64,000 nucleotides of DNA from Chrysomallon squamiferum (GCA_012295275.1 CM022665.1:44353652-44417651); one strand, 5' to 3'. Positions 14,201 to 28,325 are shown, numbered from the stretch's first letter. The notes: a model not told the origin generated them from the sequence alone. Numbers and translations: made by a program.

Positions 14201-15533
14201 AGCAAAATTTGTTGTATATCTGCTATACATCAAATTTATGTAATTAAACAGAATACAAGTTCTTTAATATGTCTATTTAAACAGTATTTTAATACATTTT
14301 CCTTCAAATATTTTAATTCTTCTACATATTTTTGCAGAAAGTCAAGTTGTTTTTATTCTGTTAACAGATAGAAAGTACCTCGATGTGTCTGACATTCGTT
14401 GGACGTGGATACAGCAAGAAACTGGAAGATCCCACTGCCACTCACGAAGAAGCTCCTGATAAAACTATTATCACAAAGGTCATGGGACCAGGTCAGGATT
14501 GCCCAATCATTTTTGTTTTTACTCAAAACATAAGATTCTGATTATCCAATAGCTGTTGCCGTTATATAAAAAAAAAGATTAAGGAAGTATTGTTAGTTTC
14601 AAAAAAAAAAAAAAAAAAAAAATTAAATCTTGATTTAAACTCTTTTTAATTTCATTATTAATAAATAATTTATGAAGTTAACAGATTTGGGGCTTGATCT
14701 TTCCTTTTTAATATTTAATTTTTTTTTATTTATTTTAAACGACATGAATTTCAGAGGAATTACTTGAAATGTTGTTTTTCAGTAAAAAAAAAAATTTCAA
14801 ACATAACAGGATGGCCTACATTGATAAGATTTCAGTTAACATTTAAAATACTTATTTTATTTTCAAAGAACCGGGCTATGTGACAACTCCTATCTGCTGT
14901 GTGCAGGCTGCCCTTTGTATTCTGAAGGAGAAAGACAAACTTCCACAAGAGTAAGTTCTGTTTTATATACACTGTAACAAGGAATTGTATGATTAACATT
15001 CATTTTTGTGATGTGGGATTATAGTCATGAAACACGGGATTTACTTCCGTTTGTCATCAGAAGTATTCATGGAATCAGAATTACCCAAGTTTCTGTGATA
15101 TTTAGGTATGAAATTTAAAAATTTCCACGTGTAATTAATAAAATTAAAATTAATTCACTTACTGTTAGATGAAAACGAATATTACTGTCATTCAGGTATT
15201 CTTTTTTTCTTTTTTTTTCTTCTATTGCTGCCATTCTTAGTTTGTTTTTTCTAAATTGAATAATACTGTCATTAAGAAGATTCTTAATTTTTTTTTCTTT
15301 TCTAGAATGAATATTAGTGTTCAGGAAAATTGAATAATAATGTCATTAAGAAGATTCTTAATTTTATTTTTTTTCTAGAATGAATGTTACTGTTCAGGAA
15401 GTTTCTTAATTTTTTTTAATTTTTTTTTTTTTTTAGTGGGGGTGTTTTCACCCCTGGTGCTGCCTTTGCAGATACCACCCTGATTGAGCGACTTCAGAAC
15501 CACAACATCAAGTTCGAAGTAGCATCCAAGTAA
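3981..15533 (+). CDS. SCCPDH: Saccharopine dehydrogenase-like oxidoreductase, copy B (complete)
   Basis: Twelve exons: 3981-4170, 7663-7769, 10499-10579, 10951-11080, 11388-11434, 12098-12228, 12705-12822, 13154-13273, 13779-13835, 14368-14491, 14869-14950 and 15437-15533. Together they make 1284 nt, or 427 residues, against 429 in human SCCPDH. The Rossmann nucleotide-binding motif GASGFTG is at residues 17-23. Family blocks follow: NCVGP, CIE..A...DISGEP, GFDSVPADMGV, GSD.SVVNRTQRY and the C-terminal GGVFTPGAAF. A hydrophobic segment at about residues 276-300 (exon 8) matches the membrane or lipid-droplet segment of the family. Every junction is GT-AG and in phase; the exon 1 donor GTTCGT is weak. 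The catalytic substrate is unknown in animals, so the name is by homology only. Intron 1 and the last intron contain minisatellites that reach their 3' splice sites. Confidence 0.95.
6890..7655. repeat. Degenerate minisatellite in SCCPDH intron 1
   Basis: About ten loosely conserved units of roughly 60-75 bp share the phrases AACCATTAYAACNTATGCATAT, TTTTATATTGTTGTTGGAGTT and AATGCAGTAAAA. A (TA)n run lies inside at about 7548-7568. The array stops only a few bases before the exon 2 acceptor at 7661-7662. Confidence 0.7.
15253..15436. repeat. 74-bp tandem repeat abutting the last SCCPDH 3' splice site
   Basis: Units begin AAATTGAATAATACTGTCAT at 15253 and again at 15327, with partial units on each side. 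Each unit contains a T-rich run ending TTTCTAG (near 15305 and 15379), which resembles a 3' splice site. The true acceptor of exon 12 (TTTTTTAG, ending 15436) closes the array. Confidence 0.7.
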
Positions 15534-18008
15534 AACAGCTGCTAACAGTGACTTTGTCCTGCTGTTGCTTTGAAAACTCAGTGAATTGCAGGGAGTCTTG
15601 CTATCTACATTCTTTCCGCCTTTGAATAACCGCACTTTAATAATTAAAAAAAAACTGTTTTTTCTGCACACACACACATTGTGATAAAGGTTTTAATGCT
15701 GTCTTAGGATTTCAATGTGAAAATGTTAAAAATGGGCTTGTTCGTAATGGATCAATATCTTATCTATCTATCAGTGTGATTGTTTCCAAAAAGTGTTGGT
15801 TATGCTTTTTATCCTATATTGGACTGCTGTAATTCATTCATGCAAAATCTTGTTGAATCGTTTAATTTGGTGATGGTGATGGTGATGATTAAATGTAGCA
15901 AAAATTATTGGAAAAAAAAAAAAGTAACTGGCATTTGAATCTAATTTAATTACTTGAACAGTTGACGTGAAGAATCTGTCCCACAATATATTTGTGGCAT
16001 ATAGGTACAAATTTTTAAATTACTGTAACACGATCACCTTTGTGACCAATATATAAAGAATGAGCTTCTAAAACAAATTTATAAAATACTATGTTGGTTA
16101 TAAAAATGCCAATTTAATGACTGTTTTGGCTTTGTTGACAAATCTTCCAAGTTTATCGAAAGAAAATTATTCATATCAGTGTAATATACTTTCGACATAT
16201 TGCTTGTATCTTGTTGTGTTTTGGTTATTGTTTTTTGATTTTGTACAGTTTTTGAAATTTCAATTTCTATTTATAATTTAATCTGAAAATTGACTTGCTT
16301 ATAAATGAATATTGAAATGTATTTCTGAGACGCAGATTTCAGAAAATTGTAATTTAGATTTAGCCATATCATCTTTGAAGTTAAATGATTTAAGTTTAAA
16401 AACAAAAAAAATAAACTGAAATTCTGCAGTTAATTATCAGTCAGAACATCTCTTTAATAAAAATTATTTTGATTCAAGACTTGATAAACATTACACTTGT
16501 GTAATGTAATAAATGTTTAAAAACTTAGTCAGTTGTGAAAATTAAGTTATAAATTTTTCCTAAAAAGGGACCAGATCAAAATGTAATATTTACAGTAAAC
16601 ATTGTTTTTATTAGTTTTTTTTTTTTTTGCCTTTTGGATTCCATTTTGTTATTTGAAAATGATTTTCAAAATTTGTTCTAATTCTGATTCTTACTATTTA
16701 AATTTAAAAGAGTTGTATAAATCTGAAATTGTTAGAGTTAAAAGTAGTTTTCTTTGGAGTAACCATATTTGTGAACTTGATTTTTTTTTTTTTTACAATG
16801 TATAAAAATAATACTGGTTTTTCTTCTTTTCTTTTGAAACTAAAACATTTTTATGGTGCTGTAATTGTATGGTTTACTTTATTATGCATTTAGTAGTGTT
16901 AACCAATTTTCAGATAATTCAGATGTTCCACAACCGTCCAAAGAAAACAAATTTAACAAAATGTTAACTTGTACATAAAATGCTGTCTGAACAAGATGGG
17001 ATCTTATCTTCAAAGGACCATTCAAATATTTTTACAATTTGACATTTAAATATTGTCACAGGTTTTGTTTACTGAGCTTGTTTTGTCTTTCACTGCTTTT
17101 TTGTATTAACAGCTTTCGACTTTATTCTTGTTATTATATGCATTAAAAAAAAAATAAACAGTGCTTCTACAGCAGTTTTGTAGTTTGTTATAATTTAAGA
17201 TTCAAAATTCATCACATGATTTTTTGCTGGAATGCATTCTCTCAACTTTCAGTTGCATAATACAAATACCATATTAATGATACAAGAATTAAACCAGCTG
17301 GATTTTTCGATGGTAAATCATCAGTGTCTTTAAATTTATCTTCCAGATTTATGAGCTGTTTGAATTAAAAACATAGCGAAAGAATAGAATTTAAGAAATG
17401 TTTTCAATTTGTTGGGGTTTTTGAAAAACATCTGCAACATTAATATTCTGCCTGTTGATACATTATGTGAACATTAATAGCTTGTTTTAATAAGACTCCA
17501 GAGCGAATATTTATCAGGTTTCTAAAACCAGCTATTTGACCAGTTTACATTGCAACAAAAGGTATTAAATGTTTTTCATTTTTTACCCATCAAAAAGAAA
17601 AGCAGATAAAAAAGACATAAGTTAAGACAGAATAGATCAAGCCAATAACAGAAACAATTTGATATTATTAAATTTTTTACAGCACTATTATTATTATGTC
17701 TTATCAGCAAATAAATTTCATTATACACAGTTTCACAAGCAAGTACAGAAACTGTCATTCTCACATCTACAGTTTTTTGCTAATGTATTTTTTAAAGTAG
17801 ATTGCCTATAGACTCGTAATATAATTTAATACTTTTTAAACTGTCAATAATCATCCATTAAATTAAGACATTCTGAAAAATAAATTTTGGTAATTCTAAA
17901 TGATGTACATCATTTAAGTACTTGGTCTCATTTTTTTTTTTTTTTTTTTTTAAATTGTTCTGTATGACTATTTGCAGAAATGTTTGTTCAGTTCAAATAA
18001 AACTTAAA
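15534..18008. other. Tail-to-tail intergenic region between SCCPDH and BABAM2
   Basis: This should hold the 3' UTRs of both convergent genes. Candidate plus-strand AATAAA signals are seen near 16409, 16453 and 17152. I see no further gene. Short open frames here are AT-rich and lack splice support. Confidence 0.6.
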
Positions 18009-21000
18009 TCACAAAGATCCCGACAAAACAGAAGACTTCTGAAACTGTCCAATGGTTTCCAGGATGAAAGCTCTGAAAACAGACAAACAAACATTTCTTT
18101 CTTTAACAACAGATTAATATTACATACTATGGTCAGGAATACACATTTTTGTGGAATAATGATGTAACAGAAGAAACAATGTTGTCATATATTGGGCATT
18201 TCCAATTAATGACAAATGATTATTATGTTGGATCTTTTCAAAAATAGGAAAATATACCATATGATAAATAAATTAAGTAAAATGAAGAACTGACCAAGCA
18301 TGGTTAATCCCAGTGGCTACTGTTAACAATGAAGTCCAGTGAACTTAACTTTAAAACAAAATATCATCTTGTGTTTGCATTTGCACATTTAATTTCCCAA
18401 ATTAAAGAAGTGTAATTTTAAGAATATTTCAGTACATTTAATAAGATAATAATTTTTTTCACAATGTATAATGTATGTTCTTATCAATATTGTTCTTATC
18501 TATTTGAGTTTTACACACATATCTTCAATATTTTTATACCTGAATTTTTTTCTTCTTTTTTTATAAAAATTCTTCTACCAGTAATGACAATAACAGTGCA
18601 AATATGTGTCTTTTTTTTTCACTCTAATTAAGCAGTAACAATAATTTTAAATTAATGATTTAATGTGTTGATTTGACCTCACCTGGCTCTTTCAGCCATT
18701 TCGTTGCCACACCAGCGAGGACTGTATGGGTATTTGTCAAACACCTGAATGTACGGCTTTCCTTTGGACTCGTGGTAAACAGACTGAAAAATAATCTGTG
18801 GCTGTTCTTGGGGAAACTGCATGGGCAGGTCAACTGAAGATGTACAGAAATATTTTGTTAATTATCATGGTAATAATTTTTTTTTTTTTTTTTTTTTAAT
18901 GTTGAAGTGCAGCTGAAAATACAAAATAAATGCTTAGTTAATTAAAAACATAATAGCAATCATTTTTTTTTAAATGTACAAGGGAACAGAAAGTACAAAA
19001 TAAATGCTTAGTTAATACAAAAATGTAATAGTAATAATTTTTTTTTTTAAATGTACAAGGGAACTGAAAGTACAAAATAAATGCTTTGTTAATTATACAG
19101 ATGGATCATAGATATATATTTACAGGTGTCAACAGAAAATAAATGATTTGTTAAATATACAGGTAGATAGATCATAGTAATAATTTTAAAAAAATAAAAA
19201 AATACAAAGGCAGGTGTTAACTGAAAATAAAAAATACTTTGTTAATTATACAAGTAAATCACATCAATAATGTATCTGCAGGTGTGAACTGAAAATGTAA
19301 CACTTAAACAAATACATTATTTTAATAATATTAAAATAATCTTATTTTACAAGGTACCTGGCTCAAACTAAACAGAAAAATTAAATAAAAATGATCTTGT
19401 GTAAGGCACAAAGAAGACAAACATGAAAGAAGATATGTTAGTAACATTTGTTTAGAATGTTCTTTGCTTTGACTTATACAAAAAAGGACAATCAATTAAA
19501 ATTCCTGTAGTACAAGCATGCTGTGGAGTTATTCTTTGTAAAAAAAAAAAACAACAACAAATAAATAAAACAAAAATATTAAGTTAAAAATATGAAAATG
19601 AAGAGCCATCATTTTGAATGTCTTTAGCCTCAACATGTGAATGATATTAAGTAATTAATATAACTCTTGAATTCATGTCTTCTAAGTTAAACTCACTGTT
19701 TATTATGAAGTAGAAATCATGCCATTCAAACAGGAAGGAAATCATATTAAAGCTCTCCATGTCATATTCCAGTACTGACCTGAGAACAAAAATAAGAAAA
19801 ATCGTCATAAAAAAAAAAAAATGACCTGTTAAGTTAAAAAAAAAACCCATAATAATAAATAACGAAAAAAAAAAAAAAAAAAAAAAATAAAATAAAATAA
19901 AAATACCACTACTACCACTACTACTAATAATAATAAAAATAAAATGAATAAACAAAATTATATCTCTATAAAACAGCATTGTAAACAATTTCGTTATATA
20001 TTATTAAATTATCAATCATCAACTGACAGAATATTTTTGAAATAAGATATATTTATCAGCTCATTTTAATGGTAACGGAGGACAAAAGAAGTTTTGAAGA
20101 ATACTAACCTGCCATACACACTAAGAAATGCTGCGATGTATTCTTTCCTCTTTTCATGACACTGTACAATACGATCAACCTGAAACAAATACACATGAAT
20201 TTCAAAAAATTATAAAGTTGTTGTATTCTTAAAAACAGCATTTTGTGAATAACGTGGAAATAATATACACATTCAGTATGAATCAGATTTGTTTGAATGG
20301 TTAAAAAAAAGAGAAAGAACATCTCAAAATTATAAATTCAGAAAATAAGTAGATTATGATTTTATTTCAAGACAAAAAAAAAAAAAAAGAAGATAATAGA
20401 TGAGAATAAAAAATTTATGGTAAATAAATAATCTTAATTCAAAATTCAAAATTCAGAAAATAAGTAGATTATGATTTTATTTCAAGACAAAAAAGAAAAG
20501 AAGATAATAGATGAGAATAAAAAATTTATGGTAAATAAATAATTTTAATTTAAAAAATGAACACTATTAAATATATTTCTATATATATATATATAAGAAA
20601 AAAACAAAACAATAATGAACTGCCACACTTGTATAACAATCACACCTTGTTTCTTAATAACACACACACATTCTGAACATAGTCTATGAGGTGTCCTCCT
20701 GAAGGGTAGGCAGGGATCCTCAAACAATAAGCTCCACCTAAAGCCCTGAAATACACAGTGAATTTTTCATCAGCAAAAAAAACAGATTGAATTTTAAAAA
20801 AAAACTTTTGATATTTTATTATTCAAATAGCTTTCAAACAGGATTTTTATATAACATCCACTTTCCCAGACAAAACAGACTTGCACATGTATCCACAGGT
20901 ATGCAGAGAGATAAATAATCTGAAGATACACAGATAGACAGACAGGCAGACATGGCCATAACCTATACTGATGCAAATGAGGAAAAAATGCCTCATACTA

Positions 21001-23500
21001 AAATTGACGATTTTTTTTATAGAAAAATATAAATATCTTTTCTGATAGAAACATATATATTCTGAATGAATTCGCTTTTGTCTACAGTTCCCATTCAAAG
21101 TCGGAGTTTCTCACCCAAATTATTTTGCCCCACTCCTCTCTGTGATTAAGTGTTTTTGCTTCATTTCAAAAAGTTATGATACAGCAAGCTAAACAAGATA
21201 GACAGACAGATATATGTATCCATAAATATACCTTAAATATATAAAATTAACTGATATTCGTCATTACTGTTTTCATAAACTGAACGATAAACATTATGTG
21301 GCGAATAGGAAAGCACAGTTTCTGTATGTAATGATAATGTCTTACTTTTCGACTCTTGGAGATAAAAATAGCTGTGATGTCACCCTCATTCCTTCAGGTG
21401 ACTGATATGTCACCAACAAAACAGCATAATCTTCTCCTGGATTGTCCTGTAAACATTTAAATAAAACATGTCTAATTTTAAAAGAATTGTCCTTTTTTAA
21501 AGTGATATTTACACACAGACACATGCATGTAAACAAACACACACATATGTCAATGACTCACAAAATAATCATTATAACAGATAATAGTGATATCATGTTG
21601 TACCAAAACACCATAAATTTTTGGCATTTTCAATCATGTTTTGCAGTAAATCAAAAAAAAAAAAGAGAAGAAAAATAACATGTATGTTTTACTGTCATAA
21701 ATACCTTTGTTAAATATGCTGGTATCTGACTAAAGTCAATTGGCAATTTTATCAAAAATCTGACACAGCCCATTCTGCCCTAATAAAAATAAAGTAAAAT
21801 AATAACAATAATTTAAAACAAATTTAGCTCCAGTATAAATTTCAACAACTGAAATAGTAACATGTTCTAAACTTTAATTCTAAATATTACATTTTCTGAA
21901 CTTTTTGATTTTACAACATAAATTTTAATAATCCAAATGTATTACATATTTTAAACTTCACCTCAGATTTAATAAAATTTAATATTAATAATAATCCAAA
22001 CTATAACATCTTCTAAACTGTACTTCTGATTATAAAACATCTATTCCACTAATTCAAATTATTACATCTTCAAAACCTTACTTATGATTTCACAACATCT
22101 ATTCCATTAATCTGAACTATAACATCTTCTAAACTGATTTTACAACATCTATGCCATTAATTCAAAATTGAATCTTTAAATTGTTTTCTAAATTACCTCT
22201 GATTTTGTGACATGAATTTCAATATCTTTTGGAGACAACTCTGACTGGTCAATAAGAGTTGAGAATTCAAAATTGAATCTGGAATTGTTTTCAATTAAAC
22301 TTTGATTATGTGCCTGGAATTCACTGAGAAGTTCATGAACAGCAAAAGACAATGAACCACTGTCAGTTGGGTCCCAGTCTGTCAAACTCTGAAACAAAAT
22401 AATAAAGTTGTGGAATTAACATACAAGTAAAATAAAATATATATACATACATACATGCATTCATACATACATACACACATACATACATACATAAACACAT
22501 AATGGGTTATTTCATATTTCTGTCATGATACCTTTCCTCATCATTTCAATTAACCAAAATAATAAACACATTAGGTAATTTCACATTCCGGCCACTGCTC
22601 CAATCTTTAAGTTTATTAATTACATATGTCTTTATTACAAATATGAACATTAATTATAATCTCTGTTGTTTTCTTTTAAATTAATGTTTTATTTTAATTA
22701 CACTTATTCAGTATAGTATTGTTGAAAAGAAATATGACACATCTGTCTCAAATAATTCACCAAAAGTCAAAAAAGCATTACATTATTCTTTTAATTATTC
22801 AATTAATAGCTGTTGGCAGTATCAGATGCTTTTATTTTGAATGACAAATCTTAATACCACTCACACACTAAAAATGCTAAATATGTTTATACTAACCTTA
22901 ATTTTTTCAAGGGGTGGACAAAAATCTTCATCATCAGGTCCAAAAATAAAGTCAGGTGGTTCATCAGGATTATTATTATTAAATAATATCTCCCCTGTGA
23001 GAAAATAACAAAATAATTCACACCTAATCAGTTAATTATTTTAAATCTAAAAATATTAAAAAGGTAGGTGGGGAGAATACATAGAGACAAAAACAAAAAT
23101 TCAGTTTTAACTTATATTATACTTTTTTTATTTTTCATTAATGTATATGAAATATATAAATAAATAAATATTGTTAAAAACTGAAATAATATAAAAATTT
23201 GTTTTAAATTTTAAGAGTGAGTTATAACTATTATAAATTTTTAATAATACATACATGTAAGGAATTGTCCTCCATAAGGAATCACCAGTTTAAATCTGTC
23301 ACAAAATGGTCCTTGGATGACTGTTGGGCAACTACAATATTATTAATAATAAAAATTAAAAATTAGATTTATAAACATGTCAAAGCTACTTACCTAATTT
23401 TCACATGGAATTTCCGCATTAAGATAACCATAACTCGCGTAACGCATATCATAAACACATACAATTATTAGGGTTACATACAGATGACAGTCTGAAAATA

Positions 23501-23557
<57 letters not shown>

Positions 23558-23768
23558 ATCACAATTTAATCTCACGATTAAGACGTGAAGTCAATAAAAA
23601 AGGAACAATTTGAAAATAAACACCAAAATATTACCTGTTATGTGCATCATAGACATTCATATTTCCAGAACATATTGGGGATTTTCCTTTAATAAGTAAA
23701 TATTCGACAAATGGTTTAATTTTCGGAGAAAATGTATTTAAAATATCTATATCTTTCGATTTAACCAT
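18009..23768 (-). CDS. BABAM2: BRISC and BRCA1-A complex member 2 (BRE), complete
   Basis: Exons in transcript order: 23768-23635, 23331-23255, 22994-22897, 22388-22197, 21779-21705, 21446-21346, 20745-20646, 20179-20109, 19779-19697, 18833-18683 and 18072-18009 (stop TGA). Total 1146 nt, 381 residues; human BRE has 383. BABAM2 is the scaffold of the BRISC and BRCA1-A K63-specific deubiquitinase complexes and carries UEV (E2-like) folds. Recognisable blocks are [48 protein letters not shown] followed by [26 protein letters not shown] and YPYSPRW, then a short last exon ([11 protein letters not shown]) matching the human C-terminus. I chose the ATG at 23768 because [17 protein letters not shown] aligns with the human start. 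An in-frame upstream ATG at 23837 would add 23 residues and is preceded by in-frame stops, so either may be used. Confidence 0.95.
18885..19300. repeat. Imperfect tandem repeats, BABAM2 intron 9
   Basis: About five units of 80-95 bp contain AAATGTACAAGGGAACTGAAAG, ACAAAATAAATGCTTAGTTAA and a T-rich run. They lie about 50 bp upstream, in transcript sense, of the exon 10 acceptor at 18834. Confidence 0.65.
20338..20550. repeat. 116-bp direct tandem duplication, BABAM2 intron 7
   Basis: Two nearly identical copies start TCAGAAAATAAGTAGATTAT, at about 20338 and 20454. They differ mainly in the length of a poly-A run. Confidence 0.85.
21870..22175. repeat. Degenerate 55-70 bp tandem repeats, BABAM2 intron 4
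   Basis: Repeated phrases are ACATCTTCTAAACTG, TTACAACATCTATTCCATTAA and TTCAAATTATTACA, in four or five diverged units. In transcript sense the array sits just upstream of the exon 5 acceptor. Confidence 0.6.
22438..22500. repeat. (ATAC)n-like microsatellite
   Basis: An interrupted run of ATAC/ATGC tetranucleotides within the BABAM2 intron between exons 3 and 4. Confidence 0.85.
23503..23556. repeat. (ATT)n microsatellite
   Basis: An almost perfect ATT run in BABAM2 intron 1. Confidence 0.95.
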
Positions 23769-24426
23769 CTTGATACTCCACCGATTCTTCAATACGTAAT
23801 GCGCTTTAATCTTATAAGTATAATGAATGAAAGCCATGTAATTAGTACCAGTTGTTCATTACATTATTTCCGGATACTGTCAACAGCACATGTATTTGTT
23901 ATTAAACTAACGAACAGCGTTAAATAATGTCTTATATTTATAACTTTATTAATTAATGTGTTATTATTGCAGTAAAATAATCGAAAATTACGTGTAAGCT
24001 GTAGAATAATATCTAATGGTGAAACGTATCTCAAGGACATTCGTTTACTATTTAATTTTAATTTACTATTTTAATTTACTATTTAGTTGTCCATTTCTGA
24101 TTTCATATTAGATATTTAACCCTATGACTATGAGTTAAAAATAAAAGTGAAATGGTATGTTAATAATAAGGAATTGACTATTTCATTAAAACTAAATTTT
24201 TCCAGTTTTAATAATCGAATTTTAAGATGAACTTTAACATTATATTTTATTTGTTTTATTGGTAATATAATTATAATAACAATTAGTAAAAATTAGTAAC
24301 AAGGCAATTTCATGTTTTTCAGAGTGAGAAACTTCAATTCTTTATTCTGATGGCAGAGAATTATCATTAAAGCAGAACCTGCTGGAAGAAATAATTAAAC
24401 TTTTCATAAAACATTTCTTAAAGAAG
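23769..24426. promoter_or_regulatory. Shared divergent promoter region, BABAM2 / DDX28
   Basis: The two start codons face away from each other across about 650 bp with no other gene between them. This suggests a bidirectional promoter. I see no TATA box or GC-rich island and cannot place the transcription starts. Confidence 0.45.
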
Positions 24427-27400
24427 ATGATAATGCCAATGTTTTTGTGTCGCAGTGTTTTGGTGACTTGTTCCAGACGGGCAATGGTAAATTAATTTGT
24501 TATACTTTATATTTGTAAATAAAACCTCTAATGTTACTGCCCCTATTAGCACAAGAGTGTCAAATAACCTTGACTAACTGTTGGATGTGTCCTTCCTATT
24601 ATCCTTATTAATTTTATTTTATTGAAATTTGTAAAACTTTTGGAACTCCAAGATGATAGCTTCCTCTACTTTTAAATCTGGAGAATATTTAAACTTTCTG
24701 TAGTTCAAAAGTCAGTTTTTCTTTTTGTTTCTTTATTTCTTTCTTTTTTTTTTTTTATTTTTTTTTTTTTTTTCTTTTTATACTTAAAATATTTATATTT
24801 TAAAATTAATAAATATGTTAATTAACTTTAGTAAATTTAATAAAAAGTTGTTTGTAGTTTTAATTTTTTATTTTTAAAACTTATTTTCAGACTCTTGCTG
24901 AAGAAGCAAATTTGAAACGAATTACTGTACCTCAGAAAATGGTTGCTAAAATAGAAAAAATTAAGTACAAGAAAATGGTAGCAGAAGCTAAGAAAAGCAA
25001 ACCATTAAAGTTCAAATCTCCACTGATTATTTCATGTAAAAGGTCAGAGTTCAATCATCACAAAGGTCAGACGTATAATGAATTTAATCCTAAAGTTCTT
25101 GCTTCACATGGATGGAAAAACAAAAAATCAGCTGGAGACCATTTTACTATAATGTGTCATGAAAAGGTTATTAAATGATTAATATGAATCTTCTACTTGT
25201 AAAATACTCTTTTAACAGTAATATAAAATAAATTCAGCAAAACGGATAAATGATAATAATAATAAGAAGAAGAAGAAGAAGAAATAATTAAAAAATATAT
25301 TTAAAAAAAATATATAATAAAATAATTATAATAATAAAAAACATAAAAATAAAAAAATCTTAAATTTTAAAGATTTTTTTTAAACAATTAAAAATGCAAA
25401 AAGATATTTTTTATAACTTTTTATCAGGTTAATTATAAAATTTGGTTCAAACTGGCAGACTGATATCTCCAACATCTGTATTTCTTTTATCTAATTATAA
25501 ATATAAAATGTCTATTAATGAATTTTTTTTTTTAATTCCAGAATCCTGCCCTGCTTACAGAAGAAAATTGGACAACATTTGAAGATTTTGGTTTTAACGA
25601 AACTTTGACAAATGGTTTGCAGGAACTTGGTTTTACTAGCCCTACAAAAATACAGGTACATTGTGGTGAATTCAAATTCATCTTCATTGTTATCTTCATG
25701 ACAAGTATCTTATTATTTATTTAATTGTTTTGTTTTAATAATGAATATTTATATTTACACACACATACATATAAATACATACATGCATATATACATGTGC
25801 ATTTTATGACAAAAGTATTTTATAGGTGTGAAATCTTTACTGATGATAAAGAAAATAAAGTGAGTGAACAACTGGGAAATTTTCCATAACCATCACATAT
25901 ATGTATAGAGAGAGAGATACACACACAAAACACACACACACATACATACATATATACATTCATGCATATTTTTTGTGTTTATGTAATTTTAAGTGTTTCT
26001 AATAAAAATTACAAAGTGATTTTTCTTTCCTTTCTAATCCTTTTTTTTTACTGTCATCAGGATAAAAATGTGGATTATTTTATTCAACTAGATGTTCTTG
26101 TAGTTTTTATTATTATTGTTGTTGTTGTTGATGAATTTTTGGTTGTACTAATATATGTATTTATTTGACGTTTATATGTTTTTAAATTATTGAGAGTATC
26201 ATAAATTCCCCCTTTTCCCCCCCATTTTTCAGTCATTTGCAATTCCAAAGATTCTCACAGGCAGTGATGTTTTGTGTGCAGCAGAAACAGGTACTTGTAT
26301 TTTTACTAAAATTTAAAAATTATTGATTTAAAAAAAGAAAATTGCTTCATAATACTTTTATTTTTATTCTTTTATTGACACCAGTGTTAACTAATAATAA
26401 AGTTACAACAATAATTCAACAGAATTTCATGATGTTATTTTGTACTTAAAAATTAAAAATCTTACAAATTGATATTTTTTCACTGTTGTGGCAAAGGTCA
26501 TATCTGAAAACAGTGGAAAAATGATAGCTGCTATACATCTTTATTGTCATACTTTATCATTAGTATAAATTATATACAAATTCAGATATACTAATTATGC
26601 CTATAAGCAGTGGATATAAATGTTCAAAATGTGATTAGACTATTTGTTGAATTTATTTAATTTAATTACAAATACAACATGCAAATTTATTCTTTAATTC
26701 ATATTTCTGCTGCACATCTCTCTTTATCTATTGTCATATTTTAAAAAATTTCTCAATGTTTTTTTCCTCTATTATATCATCTTTGCCAAAAAGGAAGTGG
26801 AAAAACTCTGGCATACCTGTTGCCACTTGCTGAGATAATTTTTCAACAGAAACAAATGATGACAAAAGAAATGTCACAAAACAGTCCCAGAGTTATCATT
26901 CTTGTTCCCTCTCGAGAACTTGCAGATCAGATTAAAGTGAGTTATTTTATTTTATTGTTAAAAACACAACTTTCATCTGATAAATCAGAATTTTTTGGCA
27001 ACATTAATATTTAAAAAAAAAAAAAAAACCCCAGTAATAATAATAAATAAATTTAAAACATTTTTAAATGTAAATATTGCTTGGTTATATTTCAGATTAC
27101 ATTGATTCCTTTACTGAAATTTGATAATTAAACTTTAAGTACATTTGTCTGTCTTGAAGTAAGCATTATTTAAAGACATAACTTCATTATTCAATTATTC
27201 AAAACCTTAAGAACACCATATTTGGCCAAAACATTTATCCTGATTAAATTCTGTGTTTGAAAGTCCAATATTTAAGCAAAATGTGGTAATTTTCATTAGT
27301 TATTGCCAATAGGGAATCTTTATTACAAATTTGGCTGTGACTGTGTCTTAGTTTTTAGTGTATCATCTCTTGGAACTGAAAATAATGTGTAGATTGTGGA

Positions 27401-28292
27401 AGTATATTTTTTGTCTGTGTATTCAGCTATACCCATGTAATACATCACATGCTGAGCAGTTGTTGGAACAGGAAATGTATTGGTTTATTTATGTATTTGT
27501 TCTGTAGGATGTTGCTGATAAGTTAGCACCATACACAGGTTTGATTACACACTTAGCAGTTGGAGGAAGAGGAACCAAGGTAAACACATTATGTACTGTG
27601 TTTAGTCAAGTCGTTATAGTAACATTATAAACAGAAATTATTACTACATCTGTTAACCTATTAGCCTAAAATAATATAAAATAAAAATAAAAAGAAGGTG
27701 TAAAAATATTTTTTTAAAACCATATTTATATAAATAAATTTTAATAAAATAAAAAAGGTTATGTAAAAATATTTTTTTTAAAGCCTATTTACATAAATAA
27801 ACTTTAATAAAATAAAAAATATTCTATTAAATTTAGTTTGAGTTTTAGTTATGTTGTTATATTACATAAAATCTGTCTCTGATGAGGACCTTTTTTTTTT
27901 AATTTTTTTTTTTAATGATGTTTTGATAATCCAGTAAAGTAAGAAGTAGTAAGACACTTTAAGATGAGTAAAAATATATTTAATTGCCATAGGCATAGAG
28001 GAACCAAATCCTTCTCCATGGAACCAAACTTGATAATGTATTTTATGACAGATTTTATTTCTGGATTACAGCACAGAATTGCATGGCCTGAGAGGAAAGA
28101 GATGGATATTCTCATTTCAACACCAGGAATTTTGAAGAAACTTCTTTTTAATAGTAATGTTTTAACTTAAACACTTTCCAGTTTTGTCTTTTTACATGAA
28201 CTTTAAAAATTATACCTACTTTATATACCAGTATACAAATCAATATTTATTTATTTATTTGTTTATTTAATTTAATTTTTAAAAAATTTTTT

Positions 28293-28325
<33 letters not shown>

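Noticed and set aside
27912-28170. Reading DDX28 exon 7 back to an ATG near 27964
   Set aside because: The family frame joins HRIAWPER directly to GGRGTK of exon 6 through the ATTACAG acceptor at 28071, so the upstream part is intron.
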